This document shows, one piece after another, positions 36,381 through 45,288 of a stretch of 64,000 nucleotides of DNA (the stretch's first letter is position 1; each line of letters starts with the position of its first letter). The DNA is from Janibacter sp. DB-40 (GTDB lineage: Bacteria; Actinomycetota; Actinomycetes; Actinomycetales; Dermatophilaceae): assembly GCF_029510815.1 (NCBI RefSeq), contig NZ_CP120360.1:2914001-2978000 (forward strand), written 5' to 3'. Position numbers and translations under genes: made by a program. A model generated the notes under the pieces. The model was not told the origin of the DNA, searched no databases, and worked only from the letters and a program-made list of their open reading frames with translations.

Positions 36381-37763
36381 GTGGACGCAGATGGTGCGGC
36401 GGTGACGCCGCCCGGTCGCGTCGCCTACGTCGCGCTGCTCGCGGTGACCTCGCTCGGGACGATCTCGAGCACGATCATGTCGGCACCGATCAACGAGATC
36501 GCCGCAGCGATCGGGGCCGACGACCGAGGCATCGTCCTCGCCGTCGCTGCCTTCACGGTCACGATGGCACTCACCTCACCCATGGCGGGGTGGCTCGCTG
36601 CCAGGCTGGGGCCGCGGACCTATCTCGTCATCTCGCTGGCGCTGATGGTCTGCGGGCAGGTCGCCGCCGGTCTGTCGACGAACCTCACCATGCTCGTCCT
36701 CGCGCGCGGAGTGCAGGGCATCGCGTGCTCGGGCATCCCCGCCTGCGTCCAGTACCTCCTCGCGAGCCACTGGCCACTCAACCGCCGCCAGTCGATGGCG
36801 GCGTGGGCCTCGGCGATCGGCGTCGGTCAAGCGATCGGCCCGCCGACGGGCGGGGCCGTCGCGCAGCTGTTCGGATGGCGGTGGGTCTTCGGCGCCGCCG
36901 CCCTCGTGGTCGTCGTCGTGCTCGCGGCACTCATCCGCACCCTGCCGGAGGCCCCGACCGACACCGCTGTCGAACCCATCGACATGGGCGGCCTCCTGGT
37001 CCTCACCGTGGGCAGCGGTCTGCTCGCGGTCGGACTCACGGCGATCGGCCAGGGCCACGTCGGCCCGTCGATCGCCATCTCCGCAGTCGGTGCACTCGTC
37101 CTCGTGCACGTCCTGCGTCCGGGCCGACGCCCACCGGTCCTGGGCCCGGTCGGCCGCGACCCCGGCTACGCCGTGGCCACCCTCAGCGCCGCGGCAGCGA
37201 TGGCCGCCATGGGCATCACCGTCGTCAGCGTGCCCGTCTACCTCGGGACGCGGTTGGACCTCGGTCCCGGTCTCATCGGGGTGTCGACCCTGGCACTGGC
37301 GCTCGGGATGACGACCTTCGCTCCCGTCGCGGGGCGGATCGCCGGTCGCGCCGGCACCCGGACCACCCTCGCGGGCGGACTGCTCGCCCTCACGCTCGTC
37401 GCTCCGGCCCTCGGCATCATCGAGGGACGCGGAGAGGACATCTCGGTCCTCCCCCTTCTCCTGGTCGTCCTCTTCGCAGTCGGCTCCGGCATCGCGACCA
37501 TCCAGAGCATGGCCGCGCTCATGCTCCTCGACGTGCCGGGACGGACCGGCACGGCGATGGGGGTGCACAACATGAGTCGATTCATCGGGTTGTGCGCGGG
37601 CTACGCGTGGTTGGCCTTCTCACTTCCCCTCGACCGGCCACTGGTCGTCCACCTCGGCACCGCCGCGCTGGCGCTCGTCTCGCTGGTCGCGCTCGTCGTC
37701 GCGGTCCGTCGGGTCAGTCGTCGTGCTGCTCCGGGGGGAAGACCCGCTCCGACATCTCGATGA
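36381..37763 (+). CDS. MFS transporter
   Basis: About 460 residues with 12-14 predicted helices. The MFS loop motif between helices 2 and 3 reads GWLAARLGPRTYLVISLA, and helix 5 carries WASAIGVGQAIGPPTGGAVAQLFGWRWVF, the motif C pattern common in drug:proton antiporters (DHA2-like). I chose the GTG at 36381 because GGGAG lies eight bases upstream; a TTG at 36354 overlapping the previous stop (TTGA) would add nine residues. It probably exports or imports a compound linked to this operon. The 3' end overlaps a convergent LysR gene by 50 bases. Confidence 0.85.
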   Translation: MDADGAAVTPPGRVAYVALLAVTSLGTISSTIMSAPINEIAAAIGADDRGIVLAVAAFTVTMALTSPMAGWLAARLGPRTYLVISLALMVCGQVAAGLSTNLTMLVLARGVQGIACSGIPACVQYLLASHWPLNRRQSMAAWASAIGVGQAIGPPTGGAVAQLFGWRWVFGAAALVVVVVLAALIRTLPEAPTDTAVEPIDMGGLLVLTVGSGLLAVGLTAIGQGHVGPSIAISAVGALVLVHVLRPGRRPPVLGPVGRDPGYAVATLSAAAAMAAMGITVVSVPVYLGTRLDLGPGLIGVSTLALALGMTTFAPVAGRIAGRAGTRTTLAGGLLALTLVAPALGIIEGRGEDISVLPLLLVVLFAVGSGIATIQSMAALMLLDVPGRTGTAMGVHNMSRFIGLCAGYAWLAFSLPLDRPLVVHLGTAALALVSLVALVVAVRRVSRRAAPGGRPAPTSR

Positions 37764-38622
37764 CGCGCCGCAACGCAGGGCTCGGGTCGTCCGATCGCCA
37801 GGCCAGGCTCGCGCGGGTGTATGGGTTGATGCCTCGGAGCGGGATGATGTGCAGCCCCCGAGGGTCGAGTGACGTGAAGGCACTGTCGATGCTCAAGGTG
37901 ATCCCCACCCCGGCCTTGACCAGCGCCATGATCGTCCAGCTGTCGGGTGCCTGCTGGACGACCCGGGGCATGAACCCGGCCTCGTGGGCCCGGTTGAAGA
38001 GCGCGTCACGGACCACCGAGCCGCTCGCGGCGCTGAGCATGACCCAGGGCTCATCGGCCAGATCCTCCATGGTGATGTCGTAACGGTCTGCGAGCCAGTG
38101 CCCCTCCGGGACGACGATGACGAATCGCTCCCGCTGCACGACGCGTGCGTCGATGCCCGGGGACGGCGTGGACGCGAACCGCACGATCGCCATGTCCAGC
38201 TCGTGGCTCATGAGCTGGCCGACCGTGTCGCTGCCGTAGATGAAGCTGGTGAGCTCCAGCTCGATCCCCGGGTACTCGCCGCGCATCGCGCGGGCAAGGT
38301 CGCTGACGGGCTCGTGCGACGAGGGGCCCGCGAAGCCGATCCGGACCTTTCCGGTCTCACCTGCCGCGGCATGGGTCACCGCGCGCTCGGCCTCGTCGAA
38401 GGCCTCGATGATCGCCCGGGCGGGACCAAGGAGCGCTTCACCCTGCAGGGTGAGACGCACCGTGCGGGTGGTCCTCTCGAAGAGCGGGCTGCCGAGGCTG
38501 CGCTCGAGCTGCTTGATGGTCCGACTCAGCGGTGGTTGGGCCATGTGCAGCCGCTGCGCGGCCCGGCCGAAGTGCAGCTCCTCCGCCACCGCGAGGAATG
38601 CGCGCACGTGATGGAGCTCCAT
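37714..38622 (-). CDS. LysR family transcriptional regulator
   Basis: 302-residue regulator with HTH at residues ~1-60 (HHVRAFLAVAEELHFGRAAQRLHMAQPPLSRTI) and effector domain motifs IGFAGPSSHEPV, LDMAIVRFAS and FVIVVPEGHWLA. It belongs to the BenM/CatR-like group that often senses aromatic or carboxylic acids. It points toward the TRAP/CoA-transferase operon and overlaps the last 50 bases of the MFS gene. It may regulate that operon, though no clear LysR dyad was found in the 31277-31480 gap. Confidence 0.9.
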   Translation of the reverse strand: MELHHVRAFLAVAEELHFGRAAQRLHMAQPPLSRTIKQLERSLGSPLFERTTRTVRLTLQGEALLGPARAIIEAFDEAERAVTHAAAGETGKVRIGFAGPSSHEPVSDLARAMRGEYPGIELELTSFIYGSDTVGQLMSHELDMAIVRFASTPSPGIDARVVQRERFVIVVPEGHWLADRYDITMEDLADEPWVMLSAASGSVVRDALFNRAHEAGFMPRVVQQAPDSWTIMALVKAGVGITLSIDSAFTSLDPRGLHIIPLRGINPYTRASLAWRSDDPSPALRRVIEMSERVFPPEQHDD

Positions 38623-38828
38623 GCGTCAGCATCCGTTCCGTGGAGAAGTCATGGCGGGATTGTCCCACTCCGCGACTCGACCACGGCGCCTCGCACTCCA
38701 GTGCGCCAGCAGCCCGGTGGGCGGGCATGGACCTGCTCCTGCCGGGCTGAGCCCGGGCGGGAGCCGTAGGCTGCGTGGACCACGAGGGCGTCCCCATCCT
38801 CGGGTGGGCCACGAGAACAGGAGGCACG

Positions 38829-39263
38829 ATGAGTGAGGGCCACGTCGATCCGACCAGGGAGGCGTTCGACCAGTTCAAGTCGCTGCCGCGCGACGAACCG
38901 ATCCAAATGCTCAACCTGATCCGATACCGGGACAAGGCGGCCTACCCGGCGGGCCACGAGAACGCCGGGAAGGACTGGAGCGGCGCGGACGCCTACCGCG
39001 AGTACGGCCGTACGAGCGGTCCCGTCCTCCAGCGCGTCGGCGGACGGATCATCTGGCGCGGGAAGCCCCGGGTGACCTTGACCGGGCCGTCCGAGGAGCA
39101 GTGGGATGCCGGCTTCATCGCCGAGTACCCCTCTGCGGCAGCCTTCTTCGCCATGATCTCCGACGAGGAGTACCAGCGGGCGGTCATCAACCGAACGGCG
39201 GCGGTGGCGGACAGCCGACTGATCAGGTTCGACCCGCGCGAGGGCGGGGCAGGCTTCGCGTGA
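38829..39263 (+). CDS. DUF1330-like dimeric alpha/beta barrel protein
   Basis: 144 residues: FKSLPRDEPIQMLNLIRYRDKAAYP near 15, then AFREYGRTSGPVLQRVGG-type wording (here AYREYGRTSG), FIAEYPSAAAFFAMISDEEYQRAV near 98 and a final DSRLIRFDP. This is the pattern of DUF1330 proteins, small ferredoxin-like folds of unknown role. The ATG at 38829 has AGGAGG seven bases ahead; a longer start is not supported. The 206-base gap to the divergent LysR gene shows no clear operator. A near-perfect terminator hairpin follows. Confidence 0.82.
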   Translation: MSEGHVDPTREAFDQFKSLPRDEPIQMLNLIRYRDKAAYPAGHENAGKDWSGADAYREYGRTSGPVLQRVGGRIIWRGKPRVTLTGPSEEQWDAGFIAEYPSAAAFFAMISDEEYQRAVINRTAAVADSRLIRFDPREGGAGFA

Positions 39264-39271
39264 GCGACGAC

Positions 39272-39309
39272 GTCCGGCGCCCCCCACACGCTGGTGGAGG
39301 GCGCCGGAC
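39272..39309. terminator. Bidirectional terminator between DUF1330 and clpB
   Basis: 16-bp stem with one mismatch (arms 39272-39287 and 39294-39309, core GTCCGGCGCC) and a 6-base loop. It lies between the convergent DUF1330 and clpB genes. Confidence 0.8.
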
Positions 39310-39338
39310 AGCCATGTCCAAGGGGTCCGGGGGCGGTC

Positions 39339-41912
39339 TCACCGCAGGGTGAGGCCCTCCCCTTCGCCATCGACGTCGACGACGACCGAAGAGCCGTCAC
39401 GCACGTCCCCGGCGAGCAGGCCGGTGGCCAGGCGGTCACCGATCTGCTTCTGCACCAGGCGACGCAGCGGCCGGGCACCGTAGGCGGGGTCGTAGCCCTT
39501 CTCCGCCAACCAGCCACGAGCGGCCTCGGTGACCTCGAGCTCGATGCGGCGGTCGGCCAGCCGTGCCGACATCTCGCGCACCTGCAGCTCGACGATGTGG
39601 CTCAGCTCGTCCCGGGTGAGGGCGTCGAAGACGACGACCTCGTCGAGCCGGTTGAGGAACTCCGGCTTGAACGCCTGGCGCACCATCCCCAGCACCGACT
39701 CGCGCTGCTCGGACGGCTCCATGCTCGTGTCGGTGAGGAACTGGCTGCCGAGGTTGCTCGTCATCACGAGGATGACGTTGCGGAAGTCGACCGTGCGGCC
39801 CTGACCGTCCGTCAGGCGCCCGTCGTCGAGCACCTGCAGCAGGATGTCGAAGGTCTCCGGGTGCGCCTTCTCCACCTCGTCGAGCAGGACCACGGAGTAG
39901 GGCCGGCGACGCACCGCCTCGGTGAGCTGGCCCCCTTCCTCGTAGCCGACGTAGCCGGGAGGGGAACCGATGAGGCGCGCGACCGCGTGCTTCTCCGAGT
40001 ACTCCGACATGTCGATGCGGACCATGGCCCGCTCGTCGTCGAAGAGGAAGTCCGCGAGCGACTTGGCCAGCTCGGTCTTGCCGACACCGGTCGGTCCGAG
40101 GAAGAGGAAGGAGCCGGTGGGACGGTCCGGGTCGGCGACGCCGGCACGGCTGCGCCGCACGGCATCCGAGACCGCACGCACGGCGTCGGTCTGGCCGACG
40201 AGCCGCGAGCCGATGATCGACTCCATGCTCAGCAGCTTCTCCGTCTCCCCCTGCAGCAGACGCCCGGCGGGGATGCCGGTCCAGGCCGCGATGACCTCGG
40301 CGATGTCGTCGCTGCCGACGCGCTCCTTGACCATCGGCGACTCGTCGCTGCTGACCGTCTGCGACTCCTGGGCCTGGGCCTCCTCGAGCTCCTTCTCCAC
40401 CGTGGGGATCTCGCCGTACAGCAGACGCGACGCACCCTCGAAGTCACCCTCGCGCTGCAGCCGGTCGGCCTGCGTGCGCAAGTCGTCCAACCGCGACTTG
40501 AGCTCACCGACGGCGTTGAGACCGGTCTTCTCGGCCTCCCACCGCGCGGTCAGCGCAGCGAGCTCCTCGGACTTGTCGGCGAGGTCCTTCTGCAGCCGGT
40601 CGAGACGGTCGCGCGAGGCGTCGTCGGTCTCGTTCTTCAGGTGCAGCTCCTCCATCTTCAGCCGGTCGACGGCACGACGCAGCTCGTCGATCTCGACGGG
40701 TGAGGAGTCGATCTCCATGCGCAGCCGCGAGGCCGCCTCGTCCACCAGGTCGATCGCCTTGTCCGGCAGCTTGCGACCGGTGATGTACCGGTCGGACAGG
40801 GTCGCCGCCGCGACGAGTGCCGTGTCCTCGATCTCCACCTTGTGGTGCGCCTCGTAGCGCTCCTTGAGCCCGCGCAGGATCGCGATGGAGTCCTCGACGC
40901 TCGGCTCACCGACGAAGACCTGCTGGAAGCGACGCTCCAGCGCGGGGTCCTTCTCGATGTGCTCACGGAACTCGTCGAGCGTCGTCGCGCCGACGAGACG
41001 CAGCTCGCCGCGGGCGAGCATCGGCTTGAGCATGTTGCCGGCATCCATGGCGCTGTCGCCGCCGGCCCCCGCTCCGACCACCGTGTGCAGCTCGTCGATG
41101 AAGGTGATGACCTCGCCCTCGCTCGACTTGATCTCCTCGAGGACGGCCTTGAGGCGCTCCTCGAACTCGCCGCGGTACTTCGCCCCCGCGACCATCGCGC
41201 TCAGGTCGAGGCTGACGAGGCGCTTGTCGCGCAACGACTCCGGCACGTCGCCGTCGACGATGCGCGAGGCGAGCCCCTCCACGACGGCCGTCTTGCCGAC
41301 GCCGGGGTCACCGATGAGCACGGGGTTGTTCTTCGTCCGGCGGGAGAGCACCTGGACGACGCGGCGGATCTCCGCGTCGCGGCCGATGACCGGGTCGAGC
41401 TTGCCGTCGCGGGCCGCGGCGGTCAGGTCGGTCCCGTACTGCTCGAGGGCCTCTCCCCCGTCCGCCGGGGTCTCCGAGGTGACCTTGCGGCCGGCCCGCA
41501 GCTCCTCGATCTTCGCCTCCATGTCCTTCGCCCCGCGCTTCTCGATCGCGGCGAGGTGGCCGGCCTCGGCCAGCGCGAGCAGGAGGATGTCGAGGGCGAG
41601 GTGGGTGTCCCCCTTCGACCGCATCAGGGTGTCGGCCTGCTTCAGCACGGCTCCGGTCTCCCGGCTGAGCGAAGGGGGCTGGGCGGCACCGCTCGTGGTG
41701 GGCAGGGAGCGCAGCGCGGCGTCGGCCTGGCCGAGCACGTGCGAGGCGCCGGTCCCGGCGGCCTGCAGCAGCGTGTCGCACTGCGGGGTGTCCAGGCGCA
41801 CGAGGGCGCTGACGAGGTGGTTGGGGGTGACTTCGGGGTGTCCTTCGGTCTGGGCGGACCGCTGGGCGAGGGCGAGGGCCTCGGCGACCTTCGTCGTCGG
41901 CTGGAACTCCAT
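39339..41912 (-). CDS. clpB: ATP-dependent disaggregase ClpB
   Basis: 857-residue Hsp100 chaperone that with DnaK, GrpE and DnaJ resolubilises protein aggregates. The N-terminal Clp repeats (residues 1-140) precede the first AAA+ domain with Walker [14 protein letters not shown] near 206, a middle coiled-coil domain around 400-525 unique to ClpB, and the second AAA+ domain with [14 protein letters not shown] near 607 and Walker B-type LDEVEKAH near 675. The length is standard. The ATG has AAGGAGAA upstream. A HAIR operator lies 50-70 bases upstream, so HspR probably represses it as in Streptomyces. Confidence 0.97.
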   Translation of the reverse strand: MEFQPTTKVAEALALAQRSAQTEGHPEVTPNHLVSALVRLDTPQCDTLLQAAGTGASHVLGQADAALRSLPTTSGAAQPPSLSRETGAVLKQADTLMRSKGDTHLALDILLLALAEAGHLAAIEKRGAKDMEAKIEELRAGRKVTSETPADGGEALEQYGTDLTAAARDGKLDPVIGRDAEIRRVVQVLSRRTKNNPVLIGDPGVGKTAVVEGLASRIVDGDVPESLRDKRLVSLDLSAMVAGAKYRGEFEERLKAVLEEIKSSEGEVITFIDELHTVVGAGAGGDSAMDAGNMLKPMLARGELRLVGATTLDEFREHIEKDPALERRFQQVFVGEPSVEDSIAILRGLKERYEAHHKVEIEDTALVAAATLSDRYITGRKLPDKAIDLVDEAASRLRMEIDSSPVEIDELRRAVDRLKMEELHLKNETDDASRDRLDRLQKDLADKSEELAALTARWEAEKTGLNAVGELKSRLDDLRTQADRLQREGDFEGASRLLYGEIPTVEKELEEAQAQESQTVSSDESPMVKERVGSDDIAEVIAAWTGIPAGRLLQGETEKLLSMESIIGSRLVGQTDAVRAVSDAVRRSRAGVADPDRPTGSFLFLGPTGVGKTELAKSLADFLFDDERAMVRIDMSEYSEKHAVARLIGSPPGYVGYEEGGQLTEAVRRRPYSVVLLDEVEKAHPETFDILLQVLDDGRLTDGQGRTVDFRNVILVMTSNLGSQFLTDTSMEPSEQRESVLGMVRQAFKPEFLNRLDEVVVFDALTRDELSHIVELQVREMSARLADRRIELEVTEAARGWLAEKGYDPAYGARPLRRLVQKQIGDRLATGLLAGDVRDGSSVVVDVDGEGEGLTLR

Positions 41913-41960
41913 GGTTCTCCTTCACGGCTGGTGGATCGTCTGCACTGATCAACCGGATCA

Positions 41961-41985
41961 AAGTTGAGTCTATTCCGCTCAACCT
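41961..41985 (-). promoter_or_regulatory. HAIR (HspR) operator before clpB
   Basis: GTTGAGT, 7 bases, GCTCAAC at 41963-41983, flanked by AA and CTT. It matches the HspR-associated inverted repeat (CTTGAGT-N7-ACTCAAG) at 5-6 of 7 positions per arm. It lies 49 bases upstream of the clpB start. Two like sites precede dnaK. Confidence 0.8.
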
Positions 41986-42043
41986 TCGACGTGCAGCGGT
42001 ACGGCCGGTGGTCGAGACGTGATCCACTTTACTCCGAGGCGTC

Positions 42044-42053
42044 GTAGTACTAC
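42044..42053. promoter_or_regulatory. Perfect palindrome before the DoxX gene
   Basis: GTAGTACTAC is self-complementary and is followed by TATCGGTAGTGG, which repeats one half. It lies 58 bases upstream of the DoxX start in a locally AT-rich patch. It could be a repressor site overlapping the promoter. The binding protein is not known. Confidence 0.4.
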
Positions 42054-42110
42054 TATCGGTAGTGGAAGGTCGGACGACCCTCCACCACCGCAGAATCCGA
42101 AAGGATCGTC

Positions 42111-42710
42111 ATGAGCACCCACATCCCCACCCCGGCCCGGGAAGACGCTGCCGCCGACCGCGCGGTGCGCGGTGGCGCCACCCTCTTCAACGACGACGTC
42201 GTCCGCTCCGGCTTCGCCCGAAAGCTGCTGGCCGCCATGCGGATCCTCATCGGCTGGACCTTCATGTGGCCCTTCATCGACAAGCTGTTCGGCCTGGGTT
42301 ACGGCACGGAGTCCGAGGCTGCGGTGATCAACGGCGGGGCCCCCGCCCAGGGCTACATGCTCAACGCCACGGCCGACAGCCCCTTCGCCGGCATGTTCAC
42401 CTGGATGGCCGAGACCTTCGGCTCCGTCGCCGATGCGCTGTTCATGTTCGGCCTCTTCGGCATCGGCCTGGCCATGCTCACCGGCGCCGGCCTGAAGATC
42501 GCGGCCTGGGGCGGCACGATCCTGATGGCCTTCATGTACCTGGCGGCGCTGCCGATCGGTCAGGCGAACATGGGCTTCACGAACCCGGTCACCGACTCCC
42601 ACTGGATCGAGGCGCTCGTCCTCCTCGTGGCGGCGTACACGCTCTCCGGTGACACCTGGGGCCTGGGCCGCTGGTGGGGCAGGAAGGTCGGCAACGGCTG
42701 GCTGCGCTGA
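42111..42710 (+). CDS. DoxX family membrane protein
   Basis: 199 residues with four predicted helices: ~38-58 (AMRILIGWTFMWPFIDKLFG), 105-125, 130-150 and 160-178. The FIDK motif in helix 1 is typical of DoxX/DoxD-like proteins, some of which act with quinones in thiosulfate oxidation or in membrane redox stress control. A ~35-residue hydrophilic N-terminus precedes helix 1. The ATG has AAAGGA upstream. It stands alone and is followed by two terminator hairpins. Confidence 0.85.
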   Translation: MSTHIPTPAREDAAADRAVRGGATLFNDDVVRSGFARKLLAAMRILIGWTFMWPFIDKLFGLGYGTESEAAVINGGAPAQGYMLNATADSPFAGMFTWMAETFGSVADALFMFGLFGIGLAMLTGAGLKIAAWGGTILMAFMYLAALPIGQANMGFTNPVTDSHWIEALVLLVAAYTLSGDTWGLGRWWGRKVGNGWLR

Positions 42711-42730
42711 CCACCCGGCTCTCGGCCACC

Positions 42731-42763
42731 AGCCCGCCCCCGCTCACCGAGCGGGGGCGGGCT
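42731..42763. terminator. Terminator hairpin, 15-bp perfect stem
   Basis: Arms AGCCCGCCCCCGCTC (42731-42745) and exact complement (42749-42763) around ACC. It is the first of two hairpins between the convergent DoxX and LCP genes. Confidence 0.85.
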
Positions 42764-42771
42764 CGTGCGTT

Positions 42772-42807
42772 CCCGCCCGCGCGTGCCCGCGGGGACGCGC
42801 GGGCGGG
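42772..42807. terminator. Second terminator hairpin, 13-bp perfect stem
   Basis: Arms CCCGCCCGCGCGT (42772-42784) and exact complement (42795-42807) with a 10-base loop. It lies 8 bases after the first hairpin and 31 bases before the LCP stop. Confidence 0.75.
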
Positions 42808-42837
42808 GCCGTGTAACCCCGGGAAGGACGCGACGGC

Positions 42838-44334
42838 TCAGCAGGTGGCGTTGATGTCGCTCGCGGACTCGGTCGTCGTCTCGCTCGGGGACGGGGTCTC
42901 GGACGGCGCGGGGGTGGAAGTGGTCGGGCTGGAGGTCGTCGGCTCGGACGTCGGCTCCGGCGGGTCGATCGCCTCGTCGACCATCCGGTGGATCCGGTCG
43001 TAGTCCGGGTTGACGACGTCGATGTTGTCGTTGGTCAGCGGCAGTGACTTGATCGAGTCGCCCTCCTGGATCGTCAGCACCAGCTCGGCCCACTCGTCGA
43101 GGTCCTGCTCGGGGATGTCCACCCGGACGTTGTCCTCCAGCGTGGCGGCCAAGTCCGGGTAGCGCACGAGCATCGACGTCGGGTTGACCTGGTTGAGCAG
43201 CGCTCCGACCATGCACCGCTGGCGGCGCATCCGGGAGAAGTCACCGTCCTGCGAGGATGCCCGGGAGCGCGAGTACCAGAGGGCGTGGAAACCGTCGAGC
43301 CGCTGCACCCCGGGCTCGATCCACCCCGTCGTCCCCACGACGTTGCCGGCGGCGTCGAGCTTGCAGCCGATGCAGACCCGCTCCTGGACGTCGATCGTCA
43401 CACCACCCATGGCGTCGACGAGCTGCGTGAAGCCCTCGAGGTTGATCACCGAGGTGTAGTCGACGTCCAGGTCCAGGATCTGGCTCACCGCGTCCTTGGT
43501 CACCGTCAGGCCAGGCTCCGGGCTGTCGGGGAAGAGGTCGGCGTGGTCCTCGCCCAACGTCCAGACGAACTCCATGAGGCACTGGTCGCCGCAGTTGTAC
43601 CCGTCCGGGTAGATCTCCGAGAGCGGGTTGCTCTCCGAGAAGGGGATGTCCTGCAGGTTGCGCGGGATGCCGAAGAGGACCGTCTCGCCCGACTGCGGGT
43701 CGATGCTCGCGACCATGATGGCGTCCGGTCGGGTACCGATCCGGCCCTCGCCGGCGTCGGAGCCCAGGAGCAGGACGTTGACCCGGTCGATACCGGCCCA
43801 CGGGTCGTCGCCGCCGATGGGTCCGACCGCGCCCTCGGGGCGCAGGGTGTCGAAGACACTGCCGATGAGGGAGTGCTGGATCGCGGCGTACCGCACCGTC
43901 TGCGCCGCGGGCGCGAGGACGAGGACGCAGGCCAGTGCCGCGAAGACGATCATCGCGATCCTCGGTCGGCCGGTGGCGCCCACCGGCAGGTTGTCACGGG
44001 CCGTGGTGACGATGCCCCACACCCACACCGCGGCGGCGATGACGACGACGGGGATGACCACGGTGAGCGCGTTGCGGCTGAGACCGACGGTGATGACGCC
44101 CATCAGGCCCCTGGCGAGCACGTAGATGATCGCGACGACGAGGGCCACGGCGAAGGCGACGAGGATGACCTGACCGGTCCGGCGCCGGGTGCGCAGCAGC
44201 CCGAGGCCGGGGACGACGGTGCTGGCCGCCGTCAGCGTGTAGTAGCGCCGAACCTGTCGCGCGGTGCGCCGTGCGGTGGCCCCTCGTTCCCCGAGGCCGA
44301 GATGCCGGCCCGCAGGCTCGTGCCGAGAAGCCAC
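42838..44334 (-). CDS. LytR-CpsA-Psr (LCP) family cell-wall glycopolymer transferase
   Basis: 498-residue membrane-anchored protein that would attach teichoic acid-like or arabinogalactan-like polymers to peptidoglycan. Four predicted helices lie near residues 40-60, 65-90, 95-115 and 125-145. The extracellular LCP domain follows: VNVLLLGSDAGEGRIGTRPDAIMVASID near 185, FGIPRNLQDI near 218, and LDGFHALWYSRSRASSQDGDFSRMRRQR near 360. The C-terminus is a Pro/Ser/Thr-rich tail ending in Cys. I chose the GTG at 44334 with AAGGGTGG upstream; a GTG at 44343 is possible. Confidence 0.9.
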   Translation of the reverse strand: MASRHEPAGRHLGLGERGATARRTARQVRRYYTLTAASTVVPGLGLLRTRRRTGQVILVAFAVALVVAIIYVLARGLMGVITVGLSRNALTVVIPVVVIAAAVWVWGIVTTARDNLPVGATGRPRIAMIVFAALACVLVLAPAAQTVRYAAIQHSLIGSVFDTLRPEGAVGPIGGDDPWAGIDRVNVLLLGSDAGEGRIGTRPDAIMVASIDPQSGETVLFGIPRNLQDIPFSESNPLSEIYPDGYNCGDQCLMEFVWTLGEDHADLFPDSPEPGLTVTKDAVSQILDLDVDYTSVINLEGFTQLVDAMGGVTIDVQERVCIGCKLDAAGNVVGTTGWIEPGVQRLDGFHALWYSRSRASSQDGDFSRMRRQRCMVGALLNQVNPTSMLVRYPDLAATLEDNVRVDIPEQDLDEWAELVLTIQEGDSIKSLPLTNDNIDVVNPDYDRIHRMVDEAIDPPEPTSEPTTSSPTTSTPAPSETPSPSETTTESASDINATC

Positions 44335-44446
44335 ACGTGCCACCCTTCGCGCTCGCTCCCGTGGACGGAGGCGTCCGTGGGCAGATTTCAACCGACATGG
44401 TGACACAACGGCGCCTCGCCGAGGAAAGTTCCACGTCGGCGGCGCG

Positions 44447-44713
44447 TCACACGGGATCGGGGTCGTACCAGCCGTCGAGCTCCTCGGCCAGCGCGGCGAA
44501 GCGCTCTCGTGCACCGGTGGTGGGTGCGTCGCCCGCAGAGTCCCCGGCTCCGCCCTCGACGACGTGGACCGCCCACTCGTGGTCCTCACCGTCGTCCTCA
44601 CCGGCGAGCGCCTCCCGCACGACCCGGACCTCGAGGTACCCCTCGTCGATGAGGTCGTCTGCGACGCGCTCGGCGTCATCGCGGTCGGGGAAGACGATCA
44701 GGTGCTCGGTCAT
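44447..44713 (-). CDS. RraB-like small protein (ribonuclease E inhibitor domain)
   Basis: 88 residues: LIVFPDRDDAERVADDLIDEGYLEVRVVREALAGEDDGEDHEWAVHVVE matches the RraB fold, whose E. coli member inhibits RNase E. Actinobacterial copies are common and of unverified role. The acidic, Asp/Glu-rich surface fits that family. The ATG at 44713 is the first in-frame ATG giving the conserved start. It is followed after 112 bases by the LCP gene on the same strand. Confidence 0.78.
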   Translation of the reverse strand: MTEHLIVFPDRDDAERVADDLIDEGYLEVRVVREALAGEDDGEDHEWAVHVVEGGAGDSAGDAPTTGARERFAALAEELDGWYDPDPV

Positions 44714-44822
44714 GACCTCGATTTTCCCATGCGCCCCGCCGCCCGTGCCAACGTCGCACACGCAGCGCCTCCCGACCGGACCCGGGCTTTACAGGGCCCG
44801 GGAGACGTGGTCTCGTCAGGAC

Positions 44823-45287
44823 ATGGCACAGGAGAAGAAGATCACCGTCCAGCGCACCATCGACGCGCCCACCGAGGACGTCTTCGAGGTGCTGACCACC
44901 CCGGAGCGCCACCCCGACCTCGACGGGTCCGGCTTCGTCCGCTCGATCGACCACGCCGACCGGATCCAGTCCGTCGGGCAGGTGTTCACGATGAACATGT
45001 CCGGCGACCACATGGGTGGCGACTACCAGACGGACAACCACGTGACCGCCTACAGCGAGAACAAGATGGTCGGCTGGAAGACCGCACCGGCCGGCACCGA
45101 GCCGCCCGGGTGGGAGTGGCTGTGGGAGCTCGCGCCCGAGGGGCCGGGCCACACCCTCGTCACCCACACCTATGACTGGAGCGACGTCACCGACGAGGCC
45201 CTGCTGGAGAAGATCGACTTCCCACTCGTCACGGAGGAGGACCTCGAGGAGACCCTCGGTCGCCTCGCCGCGGCGGTGAGCAGCTGA
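44823..45287 (+). CDS. SRPBCC (START-like) domain protein
   Basis: 154 residues: ITVQRTIDAPTEDVFEVLTTPERHPDLDGSG at the start, then a beta-rich middle and a C-terminal helix (DLEETLGRLAAAV). This is the polyketide cyclase/AHSA1-like fold, used for binding hydrophobic ligands. It has no clear catalytic residues. Only one base separates its stop from the PLP enzyme that follows, so the two are co-expressed. Confidence 0.88.
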   Translation: MAQEKKITVQRTIDAPTEDVFEVLTTPERHPDLDGSGFVRSIDHADRIQSVGQVFTMNMSGDHMGGDYQTDNHVTAYSENKMVGWKTAPAGTEPPGWEWLWELAPEGPGHTLVTHTYDWSDVTDEALLEKIDFPLVTEEDLEETLGRLAAAVSS

Positions 45288-45288
45288 C

